Assembly (NCBI GenBank): GCA_027448945.1
Contig: DAIDMQ010000009.1
Location: 30,133 to 94,132 of the forward strand
DNA from: Gallionellaceae bacterium
Lineage (GTDB): Bacteria; Pseudomonadota; Gammaproteobacteria; Burkholderiales; Gallionellaceae
Direction of reading: 5' to 3'
DNA length: 64,000 nt
Numbering within the stretch: the stretch's first letter is position 1; each line of letters opens with the position of its first letter. Both the position numbers and the translations under genes were made by a program. The notes below the pieces were generated by a model that was not told the DNA's origin, made no database searches, and saw nothing but the letters and a program-made list of their open reading frames with translations. Positions 1 through 8,701 of this stretch are shown here, one piece after another.

Positions 1-1226
1 GCCACGTCTGGAATGACCACTGTATGGTCATGCATGGCGATGCGCGAGACAAACCAAATAGCTATTCCGTTCGCAACCAGTGCGACCAAGCCCACCGTTC
101 CGTAATCCACCAACGCGCCTGTGGCATCTTGCGTGATGAGGTAGCCTGCAAGTGTGCTGGCGAGTGCCATTGCCAGTGATTGCACGGTGGCGTTGAGTGA
201 CATGAATGTGCCGCGCAGTTTGGGTTGTGCGGCGGAGGTGATGATGGCCATCGCGGGAATCATGCGACCTGAAACCAGGACGAAAAATATCGTGGTGTAG
301 ATCAGCCATGCCCATAGCGGTGCGGCGGTGACTTGGGTGAGCAGTACCAGCGGCACGGATGCGGCTATGGCGACCAGTCGATAGATTTTCACTTTGCCAT
401 GCAGATCGGCCTGATGACCGATAAAGCGCGCGGTGAATAGCGTTGCAGCACCGCCTGCGAGGTAGATGAACGGAATGTCATGCTGATGGATGCCGATGTT
501 ATGCACGGCATACAGGGTGATGTATGGAATCACGGTGAAGCCGGCAAAAATAATTAACGCGGAAAATAATAGCGCGCGCAAATGATTGGCTTCGCGTAAT
601 ACTTCAAACATCGGCACAAAAGGATGGGCGCGCTTTTGCGCGCTGATGTGGTGGCGTAATTGCGGCAAGACTTGTTGACCGATGATGACGAATATCACCG
701 TCAAGAATGCGACTAATACGAAGGGTGCGCGCCAGTTTAGCCAGTTTGCCAACCACAAAGAAATCGGCACGCCCGCGATGGTGGAGAAAGAGAACGCCGA
801 CATCACCACGCCACTGGCGCGCGCGCGTCGCTCGAAGGGAATCACGTCGCCGATGATGGTCTGTACCATCGCGCCCATCACGCCGCCGAATGCGCCCGCG
901 AAGGCACGGGCGATGATCAGCGTCGCATAGCCGGGGGCGAGTCCGCAGGCGAGTGAGGCGATGCCGAACAGTGCGAACATCAGGAGCAGCAAGCGTTTGC
1001 GCTCGAATCTATCCACGAAGGTCGCGCCCAACAAACCCGACACTGCAGCGCTAAAACTATAGCTTGCGACCAGCAGACCAAACTGATGCGTGCTGATGCC
1101 GAAAGTCTGAATCAGTATTGGGCCGAGCGGCATCATGATCATGAAATCCAGGATGTGCGAAAACTGTATGCCCGCGAGGGTGAGCAGCAGTCGGTTTTCT
1201 TGTTTGAGTGTCAGGGTCGGGTGCAT
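1..1226 (-). CDS. MFS transporter, DHA1-like (3' end outside window)
   Basis: I translated this frame by hand. It is open from an ATG at 1226 to the window edge, about 408 residues, so the C-terminus is missing. The protein is almost wholly hydrophobic, with about 11-12 predicted membrane segments. The loop after TM2 (VDRFERKRLLL, about residue 70) matches the major facilitator motif A region (G-x-x-x-D-R-x-G-R-R-x). The family consists of inner-membrane secondary transporters, often drug or sugar effluxers. Nothing visible gives the substrate. It lies 55 bp upstream of, and on the same strand as, the end of the S4-domain gene. Confidence 0.85.
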   Translation of the reverse strand, partial: MHPTLTLKQENRLLLTLAGIQFSHILDFMIMMPLGPILIQTFGISTHQFGLLVASYSFSAAVSGLLGATFVDRFERKRLLLLMFALFGIASLACGLAPGYATLIIARAFAGAFGGVMGAMVQTIIGDVIPFERRARASGVVMSAFSFSTIAGVPISLWLANWLNWRAPFVLVAFLTVIFVIIGQQVLPQLRHHISAQKRAHPFVPMFEVLREANHLRALLFSALIIFAGFTVIPYITLYAVHNIGIHQHDIPFIYLAGGAATLFTARFIGHQADLHGKVKIYRLVAIAASVPLVLLTQVTAAPLWAWLIYTTIFFVLVSGRMIPAMAIITSAAQPKLRGTFMSLNATVQSLAMALASTLAGYLITQDATGALVDYGTVGLVALVANGIAIWFVSRIAMHDHTVVIPDV

Positions 1227-1281
1227 GGCGAACAGGGTTATTGTGCGAGCGGCATTCTAACAGCGTGACGCTGAACGGGTT

Positions 1282-1977
1282 TTAAAACCGTTCACTTTGT
1301 ACCAGGTAACGCCATTGACCTTGCGGCAATTTGGACATCGCGACGCGACCGATGCGGAGTCTTTTGTAACTGATGACTTGCAGGCCTACGGTCTCACATG
1401 CGTGTTTGATCTGGCCGGTGACGATGCCTTTGATGGCGAAACGTAGACGAGTCTCGTTCTGCCAGCTGACTTTGCAGGGTGTCAGTGCGCGGTCTCTGTA
1501 TGTCAGGCCGTGATTCAACAGTTTCAGGCCCTCGGCACTCAAAGTGCCCGCGACCTCGACGAGGTATTCCTGTTCCAGTGTCGCGGCGTCCGCTTTTAGT
1601 TTGCGTTCCACGCGCCAGTCTTGGCTGTAGACCGTTAAGCCATCTGCGCCAGGTTCTAGCGGTGCGAACTGCGAAAGTCTGTGGTGGTATTTGAGAATGC
1701 GGATTTCTGATGCGTCATCGCTACTGCGGGTCGATGTCTCCAAGAGTTGAGGCGCGATGCCGGATATTTGATGGGCGATGAGGGTAATGGGCGGCAAGGG
1801 TAGGGGCTGTGCACCCGCTTGCAGTTCGACATGCTCATCGCCCACCATGAATTGCGGCTCTTCGATGATCACACCATCCACCGTCACATTGCCGGCAGTG
1901 ATAAGAAGTTCGGCTTCGCGGCGCGAACAGCCTATAAGTGCGATCAATTTTTTGGCGAGGCGTATGGATTCAGTCAT
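1282..1977 (-). CDS. RsuA/RluF-type pseudouridine synthase-like protein with degenerate catalytic motif
   Basis: A 231-residue protein with an N-terminal S4 RNA-binding domain (about residues 1-60, RLAKKLIALIGCSRREAELL) and a C-terminal RsuA/RluF-like fold. Active members carry G-R-L-D-x-x-(T/S)-x-G-L, with Asp as the catalytic residue. The aligned stretch here reads PLEPGADGL, so Glu stands where Asp is expected. The usual RQIRRM segment reads GQIKHA. The fold is recognisable by KEYLV-like (QEYLVEV) and the C-terminal GQWRYL. From memory, related beta-proteobacterial proteins share this divergence. It may therefore be an RNA-binding protein rather than an active enzyme; database annotation will probably say pseudouridine synthase. 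Confidence 0.8.
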   Translation of the reverse strand: MTESIRLAKKLIALIGCSRREAELLITAGNVTVDGVIIEEPQFMVGDEHVELQAGAQPLPLPPITLIAHQISGIAPQLLETSTRSSDDASEIRILKYHHRLSQFAPLEPGADGLTVYSQDWRVERKLKADAATLEQEYLVEVAGTLSAEGLKLLNHGLTYRDRALTPCKVSWQNETRLRFAIKGIVTGQIKHACETVGLQVISYKRLRIGRVAMSKLPQGQWRYLVQSERF

Positions 1978-2063
1978 GGTAGTAGCGAATGCGAAGAGGT
2001 GAGCATTGTAATTGCTCGGCTGGACTAAGGTGTGTATCAGAACAGTTGCGGGAGTCAGGCCGT

Positions 2064-2255
2064 TCAGTTAGCGCTTCTGTCGGCTTCTTTGGGGGTGTGT
2101 AGCTCACAAACGTCGCAGTAGTCGGCAGGCATATTTTTAAGGTGTGGCACGCACACGACGACATCATGGCTACATTTTCGTCTGAAGGTATGCGCGCACA
2201 AGCCGCAACTGGGTTCCAGTTCCACAACATCAATCTTCTTCACTTCTTGACCCAT
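2064..2255 (-). CDS. small Cys-rich protein, putative metal-binding, under a c-di-GMP riboswitch
   Basis: A 63-residue ORF starting at ATG 2255, preceded on the minus strand by a strong ribosome binding site (GGAGGGG, about 6 nt upstream). It has six cysteines: C17 and C20 (CGLC), C28, C35, and C47 and C50 (CDVC). Three histidines lie among them, and there is no signal peptide or membrane segment. The CxxC pairs suggest a zinc-ribbon or rubredoxin-like metal site. I do not recognise the family. A longer frame extends upstream to 2456 but runs through the riboswitch, so I prefer the short start. The upstream aptamer suggests expression follows the cyclic di-GMP level. Confidence 0.6.
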   Translation of the reverse strand: MGQEVKKIDVVELEPSCGLCAHTFRRKCSHDVVVCVPHLKNMPADYCDVCELHTPKEADRSAN

Positions 2256-2344
2256 GCGTCGCCCCTCCAGAGGGCTGTGATGTTTAGCGTTCCGGTGAGC
2301 TAACGAGGGAGATTTAAGACTGCCAGGGCCGGGATAAGGTGCCT

Positions 2345-2431
2345 GATGCCGCAGTCCCGCTACCACAGTTACCCTGAGGCCGGAGATCTTGCGCCCATAT
2401 CTTTCGATAGCTTTGCCAGTGGGCGGCAACA
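2345..2431 (-). promoter_or_regulatory. cyclic di-GMP-I (GEMM) riboswitch aptamer
   Basis: Read on the minus strand, the segment shows the GEMM-I landmarks in order. These are GGCAAAG, a hairpin CTATC-GAAA-GATAT with a GAAA tetraloop, GGGCGCAAG then CTCCGGCCT (consensus GGGACGCAAAGCC..CCGGCCT), a second hairpin CCTCAG/CTGTGG, and GGTAGCGGG. Closing arms TGCCGC (5') and GCGGCA (3') pair to form P1. About 90 nt downstream is the ATG of the Cys-rich ORF. A GCCC..GGGGC hairpin there overlaps the ribosome binding site, which suggests translational control. The tetraloop, second hairpin and P1 pairing were all checked by eye. A covariance-model search was not run. Confidence 0.82.
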
Positions 2432-2618
2432 TACTCTGGGTGTGTCGAGTGGTCAATCAAAACCGCATACTTGAATGGGTCGTATGGGGCATCCTAAAAA
2501 TTCATCTCCTTATTAAACAGTGACATCAGTTGGTCATGTGTAAGTGTGCTCAGAATGAGTCCGCCATCGCTGCGTGCTCGGTGTAAAATTCGAGACGAAA
2601 TATTTTCTTCTTTACCAC

Positions 2619-5600
2619 ATGTCAGCTCCCTCTTTCGTCCATTTGCGCCTGCACAGCGAGTACTCCATTGCCGACGGCATGGTGCGTGTAGACGAGGCCG
2701 TTGCTGCAGCAATCGCTGATCGGATGCCGGCGCTCGCGTTGACTGATCTTAGCAATGTGTTCGGTCTGATCAAGTTCTATAAAGCTGCACGCGGCAAGGG
2801 TGTTAAGCCGGTGATAGGCTGCGATGTCTTCATCAGCAACGAGGTGGATAGGGATAAGCCGCAGCGCATGTTGTTGTTGTGCCAGTCGCGTGAGGGTTAT
2901 CTGCTGTTATGCCAATTGCTGTCGCGGGCATATCTGGAGAACCAGTATCGTGGCCGCGCCGAGTTTAGGCGCGAGTGGTTCCATGAAACGGGGACAACAG
3001 GGCTGATTGCCCTCTCTGGCGCGCATCAGGGTGATGTTGGCAGTGCCTTGGTGACGGGCAATCTGTTATTGGCCAAGCAATACGCAAATGAGTGGGCTGC
3101 CTTGTTCGGTCAGCGTTATTACATCGAAGTGCAACGCGTTGGCCATCCCGAAGAGGAGAACCACATCGCGGCGGCAGTGACATTGGCTGCCGAATTGGCG
3201 CTGCCTGTGGTTGCCACCCACCCTGTGCAATTTTTAAGCGGCGACGATTTCAAGGCGCATGAGGCGCGGGTGTGTATCGCCGAGGGGTATGTGCTGAACG
3301 ACAAGCGTCGCGTCAAAGCCTTCACCGAGCAGCAATATTTCAAGACACAGGCCGAGATGGTGGAATTATTCGCCGATTTGCCCGAGGCCTTAGAGAACAG
3401 CATAGAGATCGCGCGACGCTGTAATCTCTCGCTGGTACTGGGCAAGCCGCACCTCCCTGATTTCCCTACGCCGGATGGGCAAGGTTTGGATGACTTTCTG
3501 CGTGCCGAGAGCCAGCGTGGTTTGTTGCAGCGTATGAAATTCCTTTATCCGGACGAGGCGGTGCGTGTCGCCAAGATGCCCGAATATCAGGCGCGACTGG
3601 ATTTCGAGAACGAGACCATCATCAAGATGGGTTTCCCCGGCTATTTTCTCATCGTGGCGGACTTCATCCGCTGGGCGAAGGCCAACGGTGTGCCGGTCGG
3701 GCCGGGTCGCGGTTCAGGCGCTGGCTCTCTGGTGGCATACAGTCTGAGCATCACCGATCTGGACCCATTGCGTTATGACTTGCTGTTCGAGCGCTTCCTT
3801 AATCCCGAGCGCGTATCCATGCCCGATTTCGACGTGGACTTTTGTCAGGACGGGCGCGAACGCGTCATCGACTATGTGAAGCAAAAATACGGCGCGCAAT
3901 GCGTGTCGCAGATCGCCACCTTCGGCACCATGGCGTCCAAGGGGGTGATCCGCGATGTGGGGCGTGTGCTGGACTTCCCCTATGGCCTGTGTGATCGACT
4001 GTCCAAGCTGGTGCCATTGGATGGCGTGAAGCCAGTCTCGCTGAAGAAGGCGCGTGAGATGGAACCCGAGTTCAATGCCATCATCGATAACGAAGAGGGC
4101 GTGGACGAATTTCTGGAACTAGCCGAGCGTCTGGAAGACATGACGCGTAATGTCGGTATGCATGCTGGTGGTGTGTTGATCGCACCAGGCAAGCTTACCG
4201 ATTTCTGCCCGCTGTATAGCGCGGAGAATGTGCAGGCCGGGCAAGACGGTAAGGCGGTGAGTCAATATGACAAAGACGATGTCGAAGCCATCGGTTTGGT
4301 CAAGTTCGACTTCTTGGGTTTGCGCACGCTGACCATCATAGATTGGGCGGTACGGTATATAAAAGGATCGGGGATACAGGGAGGTAGCTCATCCGCACCC
4401 GCTGATCTGTTGCTTCCTGCCTCCTGCATCCTGAATCCAGACTTCAATATCGATGCCATTCCGCTAGACGACAAGCCGACATACGACAAGATATTCAAGA
4501 CCGCGAACACCACGGCGGTGTTCCAGTTTGAATCGCGCGGTATGAAGGACACATTGATTAAGGCCAAGCCGGACTGTCTGGAAGACTTGATCGCGCTGAA
4601 CGCCTTGTATCGTCCGGGTCCTATGGATTTCATCCCCGATTACATCAATCGCAAGCACGGCAAGGAGAACGTTGTTCTTCCGCATCCGCTGCTGGGGAAA
4701 GTGGTCAACAGCACCTACGGCATCATGGTGTACCAAGAGCAGGTGATGCAATCGGCGCAGGTGATCGCTGGATACACGCTGGGCGGTGCGGATATGTTGC
4801 GCCGTGCGATGGGTAAGAAGAAGGCCGAGGAGATGGCCGAGCAACGTGCCATTTTCGTTTCGGGTGCGGAGAAGAATAATCAGATTGGCGAGAAGATTGC
4901 TAACGAGATTTTCGACACGATGGAGAAGTTCGCGGGTTATGGCTTTAACAAGTCGCACGCTGCCGCCTACTCATTGGTTGCCTATCAGACCGCTTATCTA
5001 AAGTGTCACTTCCCGGCAGCCTTTATGGCGTCGACCATGACCTCGGAAATGGTCAACACCGACAAGATCAGTTTTTTCTATCAGGACACGTTGCTGCAGG
5101 GCTTGCAGATCCTCAAGCCTGACATCAATGCCTCCTGCTTCCGCTTTCAACCTGTGGACGAGAAGACCATCGCATATGGTCTGGGTGCGGTCAAAGGTGC
5201 GGGTGAGGGCGCGGTTGAGAACATCGTGCAGGCACGCAATAAGGCTGGCCCATTCAAGGATATCTTCGAATTTTGTCGTCGCGTGGATAAGCGCGTGGTC
5301 AATCGCCGCACCATAGAGGCGCTGATACGTGCTGGCGCCTTCGATGTCATCAACGATCATCGCGCACAATTGCTGGCCTCACTGGATGCGGCCTTGAGTA
5401 GTGCTGATCAGCTCGCGCGTGCCGCCAACCAGAACAGTTTGTTCGGTGAGGATGAGGCCGATGCGGTTTTGATCGAGCAGATGCAGGATGTACCGCGCTG
5501 GTCTATGCGCGAGCAATTGGCGAATGAGAAACTCAGTCTGGGCATGTATCTGGGGGGCCATCCCTATCAGGAGTATCAGGAAGAGCTCGCCAATTTCGTC

Positions 5601-6179
5601 AAGGTGAAGTTGGCGGATCTCACGCCGGCCTTTGTCGGCAAGGGTAATGATGGCAACGGTTATGGCGGTGGACAGCGTCGCGGTGTCCCCGTACTGCTGG
5701 CGGGTATCGTTTCGTCCTTGCGGCTACAACAGACCAGAAGAGGTCGCATGGCAGTCATCACCTTGGAGGATGGCGCGGGTCAGACCGAGCTCACTGTGTT
5801 CAATGAAATCTATGAAGCCAACCGCCCCTGGATCAAAGAGGACGAGGTGTTGGTGGTGCAAGGTAAGGCCAGTCTGGATGAGTATTCAGGCAGCATACGT
5901 GTCAGCGGAGAGGCGTTATACGACCTGGCGACTGCACGTTCACACTTCGCCCAACAATTGTCATTGCGCTGCGATTGCAAGGCGGACATCGCAAAACTTA
6001 AAGCTTTGCTTGCGCCCTACAAAGAAGGCAAGTGTGTCGTGCAGCTCTATTACCGCAATGCCACTGCGGTGTGTCAGATGCGTTTGGGCGAAGCTTGGCA
6101 GGTAACCCTGCAAGATGAGTTGATGCAAGATTTACGCGGCCTGCTCGGCAATCAGAATGTCCAGGTGGAGTACGGTTAA
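2619..6179 (+). CDS. dnaE: DNA polymerase III alpha subunit
   Basis: The replicative polymerase catalytic subunit, 1186 residues from ATG 2619 (MSAPSFVHLRLHSEYS). An upstream in-frame ATG at 2574 would add 15 residues with no homology. The N-terminal PHP domain begins HLRLHSEYS. The polymerase active-site region includes VPVGPGRGSGAGSLVAY and PDFDVDFCQDGR (catalytic acidic residues). The finger/thumb motif YGFNKSHAAAYSLVAYQTAYLK and a C-terminal OB fold (about residues 1020-1110) follow. Between WAVRYIK and the conserved IDAIPLDD it carries about 15 extra residues encoded by a palindromic insertion (4365-4439). The reading frame is intact, so it should be functional. Confidence 0.97.
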   Translation: MSAPSFVHLRLHSEYSIADGMVRVDEAVAAAIADRMPALALTDLSNVFGLIKFYKAARGKGVKPVIGCDVFISNEVDRDKPQRMLLLCQSREGYLLLCQLLSRAYLENQYRGRAEFRREWFHETGTTGLIALSGAHQGDVGSALVTGNLLLAKQYANEWAALFGQRYYIEVQRVGHPEEENHIAAAVTLAAELALPVVATHPVQFLSGDDFKAHEARVCIAEGYVLNDKRRVKAFTEQQYFKTQAEMVELFADLPEALENSIEIARRCNLSLVLGKPHLPDFPTPDGQGLDDFLRAESQRGLLQRMKFLYPDEAVRVAKMPEYQARLDFENETIIKMGFPGYFLIVADFIRWAKANGVPVGPGRGSGAGSLVAYSLSITDLDPLRYDLLFERFLNPERVSMPDFDVDFCQDGRERVIDYVKQKYGAQCVSQIATFGTMASKGVIRDVGRVLDFPYGLCDRLSKLVPLDGVKPVSLKKAREMEPEFNAIIDNEEGVDEFLELAERLEDMTRNVGMHAGGVLIAPGKLTDFCPLYSAENVQAGQDGKAVSQYDKDDVEAIGLVKFDFLGLRTLTIIDWAVRYIKGSGIQGGSSSAPADLLLPASCILNPDFNIDAIPLDDKPTYDKIFKTANTTAVFQFESRGMKDTLIKAKPDCLEDLIALNALYRPGPMDFIPDYINRKHGKENVVLPHPLLGKVVNSTYGIMVYQEQVMQSAQVIAGYTLGGADMLRRAMGKKKAEEMAEQRAIFVSGAEKNNQIGEKIANEIFDTMEKFAGYGFNKSHAAAYSLVAYQTAYLKCHFPAAFMASTMTSEMVNTDKISFFYQDTLLQGLQILKPDINASCFRFQPVDEKTIAYGLGAVKGAGEGAVENIVQARNKAGPFKDIFEFCRRVDKRVVNRRTIEALIRAGAFDVINDHRAQLLASLDAALSSADQLARAANQNSLFGEDEADAVLIEQMQDVPRWSMREQLANEKLSLGMYLGGHPYQEYQEELANFVKVKLADLTPAFVGKGNDGNGYGGGQRRGVPVLLAGIVSSLRLQQTRRGRMAVITLEDGAGQTELTVFNEIYEANRPWIKEDEVLVVQGKASLDEYSGSIRVSGEALYDLATARSHFAQQLSLRCDCKADIAKLKALLAPYKEGKCVVQLYYRNATAVCQMRLGEAWQVTLQDELMQDLRGLLGNQNVQVEYG
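4365..4439. repeat. imperfect palindromic (REP-like) insertion within dnaE
   Basis: The left arm (GGATCGGGGATACAGGGAGG, 4365-4384) and the right arm (4417-4439, which reads GGATTCAGGATGCAGGAGGC on the minus strand) form an imperfect inverted repeat. A roughly 30-nt loop separates them. The segment encodes a low-complexity Gly/Ser/Ala/Leu stretch with no counterpart in E. coli DnaE at this place. It resembles intergenic repetitive palindromes more than polymerase sequence, and it preserves the frame. Confidence 0.5.
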
Positions 6180-6250
6180 CAGAGAGGTGATAAGAGGCCT
6201 TGCTTCGGTAAGAAAACTCTGGCGATCTACTGCTTCTGGTATCGGGGTGT

Positions 6251-6424
6251 GTGGGGATAGCGAGGCAGAGGAATAAGTTATTGCCGGGTGTCGCTGCAAT
6301 CAGCGCAATAATGACCCTTGCAGTCATGCTAGCGACTTCCTTAGTGATCAGTCATCAGTTCCTGGACGAATTGAATACGCTGTTGAAAAATGCATCTGAC
6401 ATCATCAATGATGCGTCTAGATAA
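6251..6424 (+). CDS. possible small single-pass membrane protein
   Basis: A GTG-initiated 57-residue frame. A basic N-terminus (IARQRNK) is followed by one hydrophobic segment of about 20 residues (GVAAISAIMTLAVMLATSL) and a polar tail (LDELNTLLKNASDIIND). The topology is plausible for a small inner-membrane protein. The start is GTG, there is no clear ribosome binding site, and I recognise no family. It lies 71 bp after dnaE. It could be a chance ORF. Confidence 0.25.
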   Translation: MGIARQRNKLLPGVAAISAIMTLAVMLATSLVISHQFLDELNTLLKNASDIINDASR

Positions 6425-6678
6425 GCGTAGGGGAGTTGAATGGGATACATCTTGTCACGCTTAGCGCAGATACACGAAGGTCACATCACGGCTATATCAG
6501 TCACGGGGAATACTTAACTGCCGCGCTGCGTGATACCGGTGACAGGCCTGGCCAGTATTCCATAAGCCGCTCAACATGAACCAGTTGATAACCCCCTTGC
6601 TTGCCAAAGTGGTCAAAATTTAGCGTCACGCTGCTGGCGTACAAGTTTTATTCAACAGTGCTCCGTACCGAGTTATGA
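6425..6678. other. intergenic stretch without a convincing gene
   Basis: This lies between the possible small membrane ORF and the convergent HDOD-REC-GGDEF gene. I see no tRNA, strong terminator or conserved aptamer. A short minus-strand frame (about 6520-6645) encodes QLVHVERLMEYWPGLSP. It looks protein-like, but it has no start and stops quickly. It could be a decayed gene fragment. Confidence 0.3.
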
Positions 6679-8598
6679 CTAGCGCCCTTCGGTACGATTG
6701 CGACCGCCACGTTTGGCCTCGTACATATTTACATCGGCTCTTTTGAGTAGATCATCTAGCGTGTCAGTGCCGGCCAATTTTTCGGCGATGCCTATGCTTA
6801 CGGTCATTTTTAACTCGATATTGTCAGGAATGAGTAGGCGTTGTGCAGCGATTTCGAGACGTATGCGCTCTGCGAGTAGAAACGCCTGATCTAGGGGCGT
6901 GTTGGAGCAGAGGACTAAAAATTCTTCGCCTCCATAACGGCACACTAGATCTGTCGTTCGTGATGTCCGCTTCAGGGATTGGGAGACACGTTGCAGGGCC
7001 TCATCGCCGACTTGATGCCCATGATTGTCATTGATGGATTTGAAATGATCGATATCCAGCATCAAGCAGCTGAGTGGTAAATGACTGCGTTCCGAGAATT
7101 TCCATTCCTGGGACAAGCGCTCCATAGCCATACGTCTATTAGGGAGTTCTGTCAGTGCATCGGTTTGGGATTGATGTTGCAACTGTGCATTGGTCTCGGA
7201 AAGTTCAATGGAAAAACGCACCATCTGCTCACGCTCATTCGCGAGCTCCTCTTGCAATTTGATCACCCGCTGGGCGGCGCGCATTCTTGCAAAGAGAATC
7301 TTGGGGATAATGGGTTTGACGAGATAGTCATCTGCACCCGCCTCAAATGCATCCACCAACTCCTCTGCCGATTCATGTGCAGTGACGACTGTAATGTATA
7401 TGGCCCGATTCTTGAATCGGGCCCTTGTTTCCCTGCATAAAGTGATGCCGTCCATCAGTGGCATCTGCCAGTCAGTGATGACCAGTTGAGGATGCTCTTT
7501 CTCGATTTTCTGCAAGGCTTCGACACCGTTGGTCGCGGTGATAACTTTGTGCCCCACAGAATTGAGCATATTGCTCAGCAAGGTCAGCATCAATCTGTCG
7601 TCGTCTATCACCAGCACACGTAAGGCGTAGTCTTGGGTTGAGTAAGTCGGCACTGCCAGTTCGAGTTTTGGAGTCGTATTTTCAAGCTCGTCAAACAATT
7701 CGGAAAATGACGGTATGGTGCGCGGCGGGAGACTGAACAGTGCTGTCCACTGTGGCCAATTGCTACTGCAAATTTCAGCGATCTTGATAATCGTTTGCTC
7801 TTCTACTGCGACCTCGGCTGCTTTGAGTTTAAGTGCTTCAACAAGTTTTGGTCGTTGTGAAGGCAAGGCCAAGCTGATCCGTGCAATCAACGAGGAAACT
7901 TGCAGCATCTTGAGTAGTTTCCATTCGCGTGAACCTTCGGTCCAACCCTCGATTCCGATTAATTGAAATTGGCGCGCTAGTCGTTGGAATATCTCGGGGA
8001 AACTCAATTCTGCCATGATGGCCGCGCTCGCCTCGGCATGATCAAAGCCAAAAATGCTTTGCTCCGCGGCTAGCAGTTCGGTGATTTCGGTCTTGTTAGT
8101 ACTGGCTACCATGCTGGCAAATTGTTCCGGGTAAGCTGACGCTATGGCCAATTCGCCAATCTCTGACAGTAGGCCGACAACAAAAAGCTCATCAGCAGAG
8201 GCTACTTTTGCTTCTTGCGCTAGATGCCGCATGGCGATGCCGGTTAGCAGGGAGCATGACCAAAAATATTCGTAATCGTATTGTTTGCATGCCCCTTGCT
8301 TGTTGTCATGCACGATGGAGATCGACAGCACCAATTGTCTTAAGGTACGCATCCCCAAGATGGCTATGGCATCAGAGATCGAGACAACGGAATGACGTAA
8401 ACCAAACAACATGGCATTGGCCGCCTTGAGGATGCGTACGCTGAGAGCCGGGTCGCTCGCTATCAATTCTATTACTTCAGCACTGGAGTACTCTTCCTTG
8501 GCGGTGAGTTTAATTAATTCCAGTGCAATTCCTTTAGGCGTGGGCAATTTTCCGCCAGCGTCGAGGTTTCTGATTATCGATTGTTGTTTTATATCCAT
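6679..8598 (-). CDS. HDOD - response regulator receiver - GGDEF diguanylate cyclase protein
   Basis: A 639-residue cytoplasmic signalling protein with three modules. The N-terminal HDOD domain (about residues 10-280) includes LPTPKGIALELIKL. The receiver domain (about 320-445) has the acidic pocket VIDDD, a phosphoacceptor Asp near residue 374 (VITDWQMP), and the KP of YLVKPI. A short coiled linker (about 440-475) leads to a GGDEF domain. Its active-site GGEEF lies near residue 555 and an inhibitory-site RxxD (RTTD) is exactly five residues upstream, so it is predicted to make c-di-GMP with product inhibition. No partner histidine kinase is adjacent. It is a candidate source of ligand for the riboswitch at 2345-2431, though nothing here proves that link. 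Confidence 0.93.
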   Translation of the reverse strand: MDIKQQSIIRNLDAGGKLPTPKGIALELIKLTAKEEYSSAEVIELIASDPALSVRILKAANAMLFGLRHSVVSISDAIAILGMRTLRQLVLSISIVHDNKQGACKQYDYEYFWSCSLLTGIAMRHLAQEAKVASADELFVVGLLSEIGELAIASAYPEQFASMVASTNKTEITELLAAEQSIFGFDHAEASAAIMAELSFPEIFQRLARQFQLIGIEGWTEGSREWKLLKMLQVSSLIARISLALPSQRPKLVEALKLKAAEVAVEEQTIIKIAEICSSNWPQWTALFSLPPRTIPSFSELFDELENTTPKLELAVPTYSTQDYALRVLVIDDDRLMLTLLSNMLNSVGHKVITATNGVEALQKIEKEHPQLVITDWQMPLMDGITLCRETRARFKNRAIYITVVTAHESAEELVDAFEAGADDYLVKPIIPKILFARMRAAQRVIKLQEELANEREQMVRFSIELSETNAQLQHQSQTDALTELPNRRMAMERLSQEWKFSERSHLPLSCLMLDIDHFKSINDNHGHQVGDEALQRVSQSLKRTSRTTDLVCRYGGEEFLVLCSNTPLDQAFLLAERIRLEIAAQRLLIPDNIELKMTVSIGIAEKLAGTDTLDDLLKRADVNMYEAKRGGRNRTEGR

Positions 8599-8701
8599 AC
8601 GTCATGATGCTGCGCAAGGTTCGTGGCCGATATCAAGAAAAGCTAGGTGTTTTGGGGCTATTTGCGGGAATAAAGCCGCAATCTTTAGGCGACAAGAGGG
8701 T

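Noticed and set aside
2256..2456. Upstream extension of the Cys-rich ORF to 130 residues
   Set aside because: The extra codons are the c-di-GMP aptamer and its linker. The strong ribosome binding site supports the short start at 2255.
6520..6645. Short minus-strand protein-like frame (QLVHVERLMEYWPGLSP)
   Set aside because: No start codon, quickly terminated, no family recognised. It may be a decayed fragment; noted only in the gap entry.
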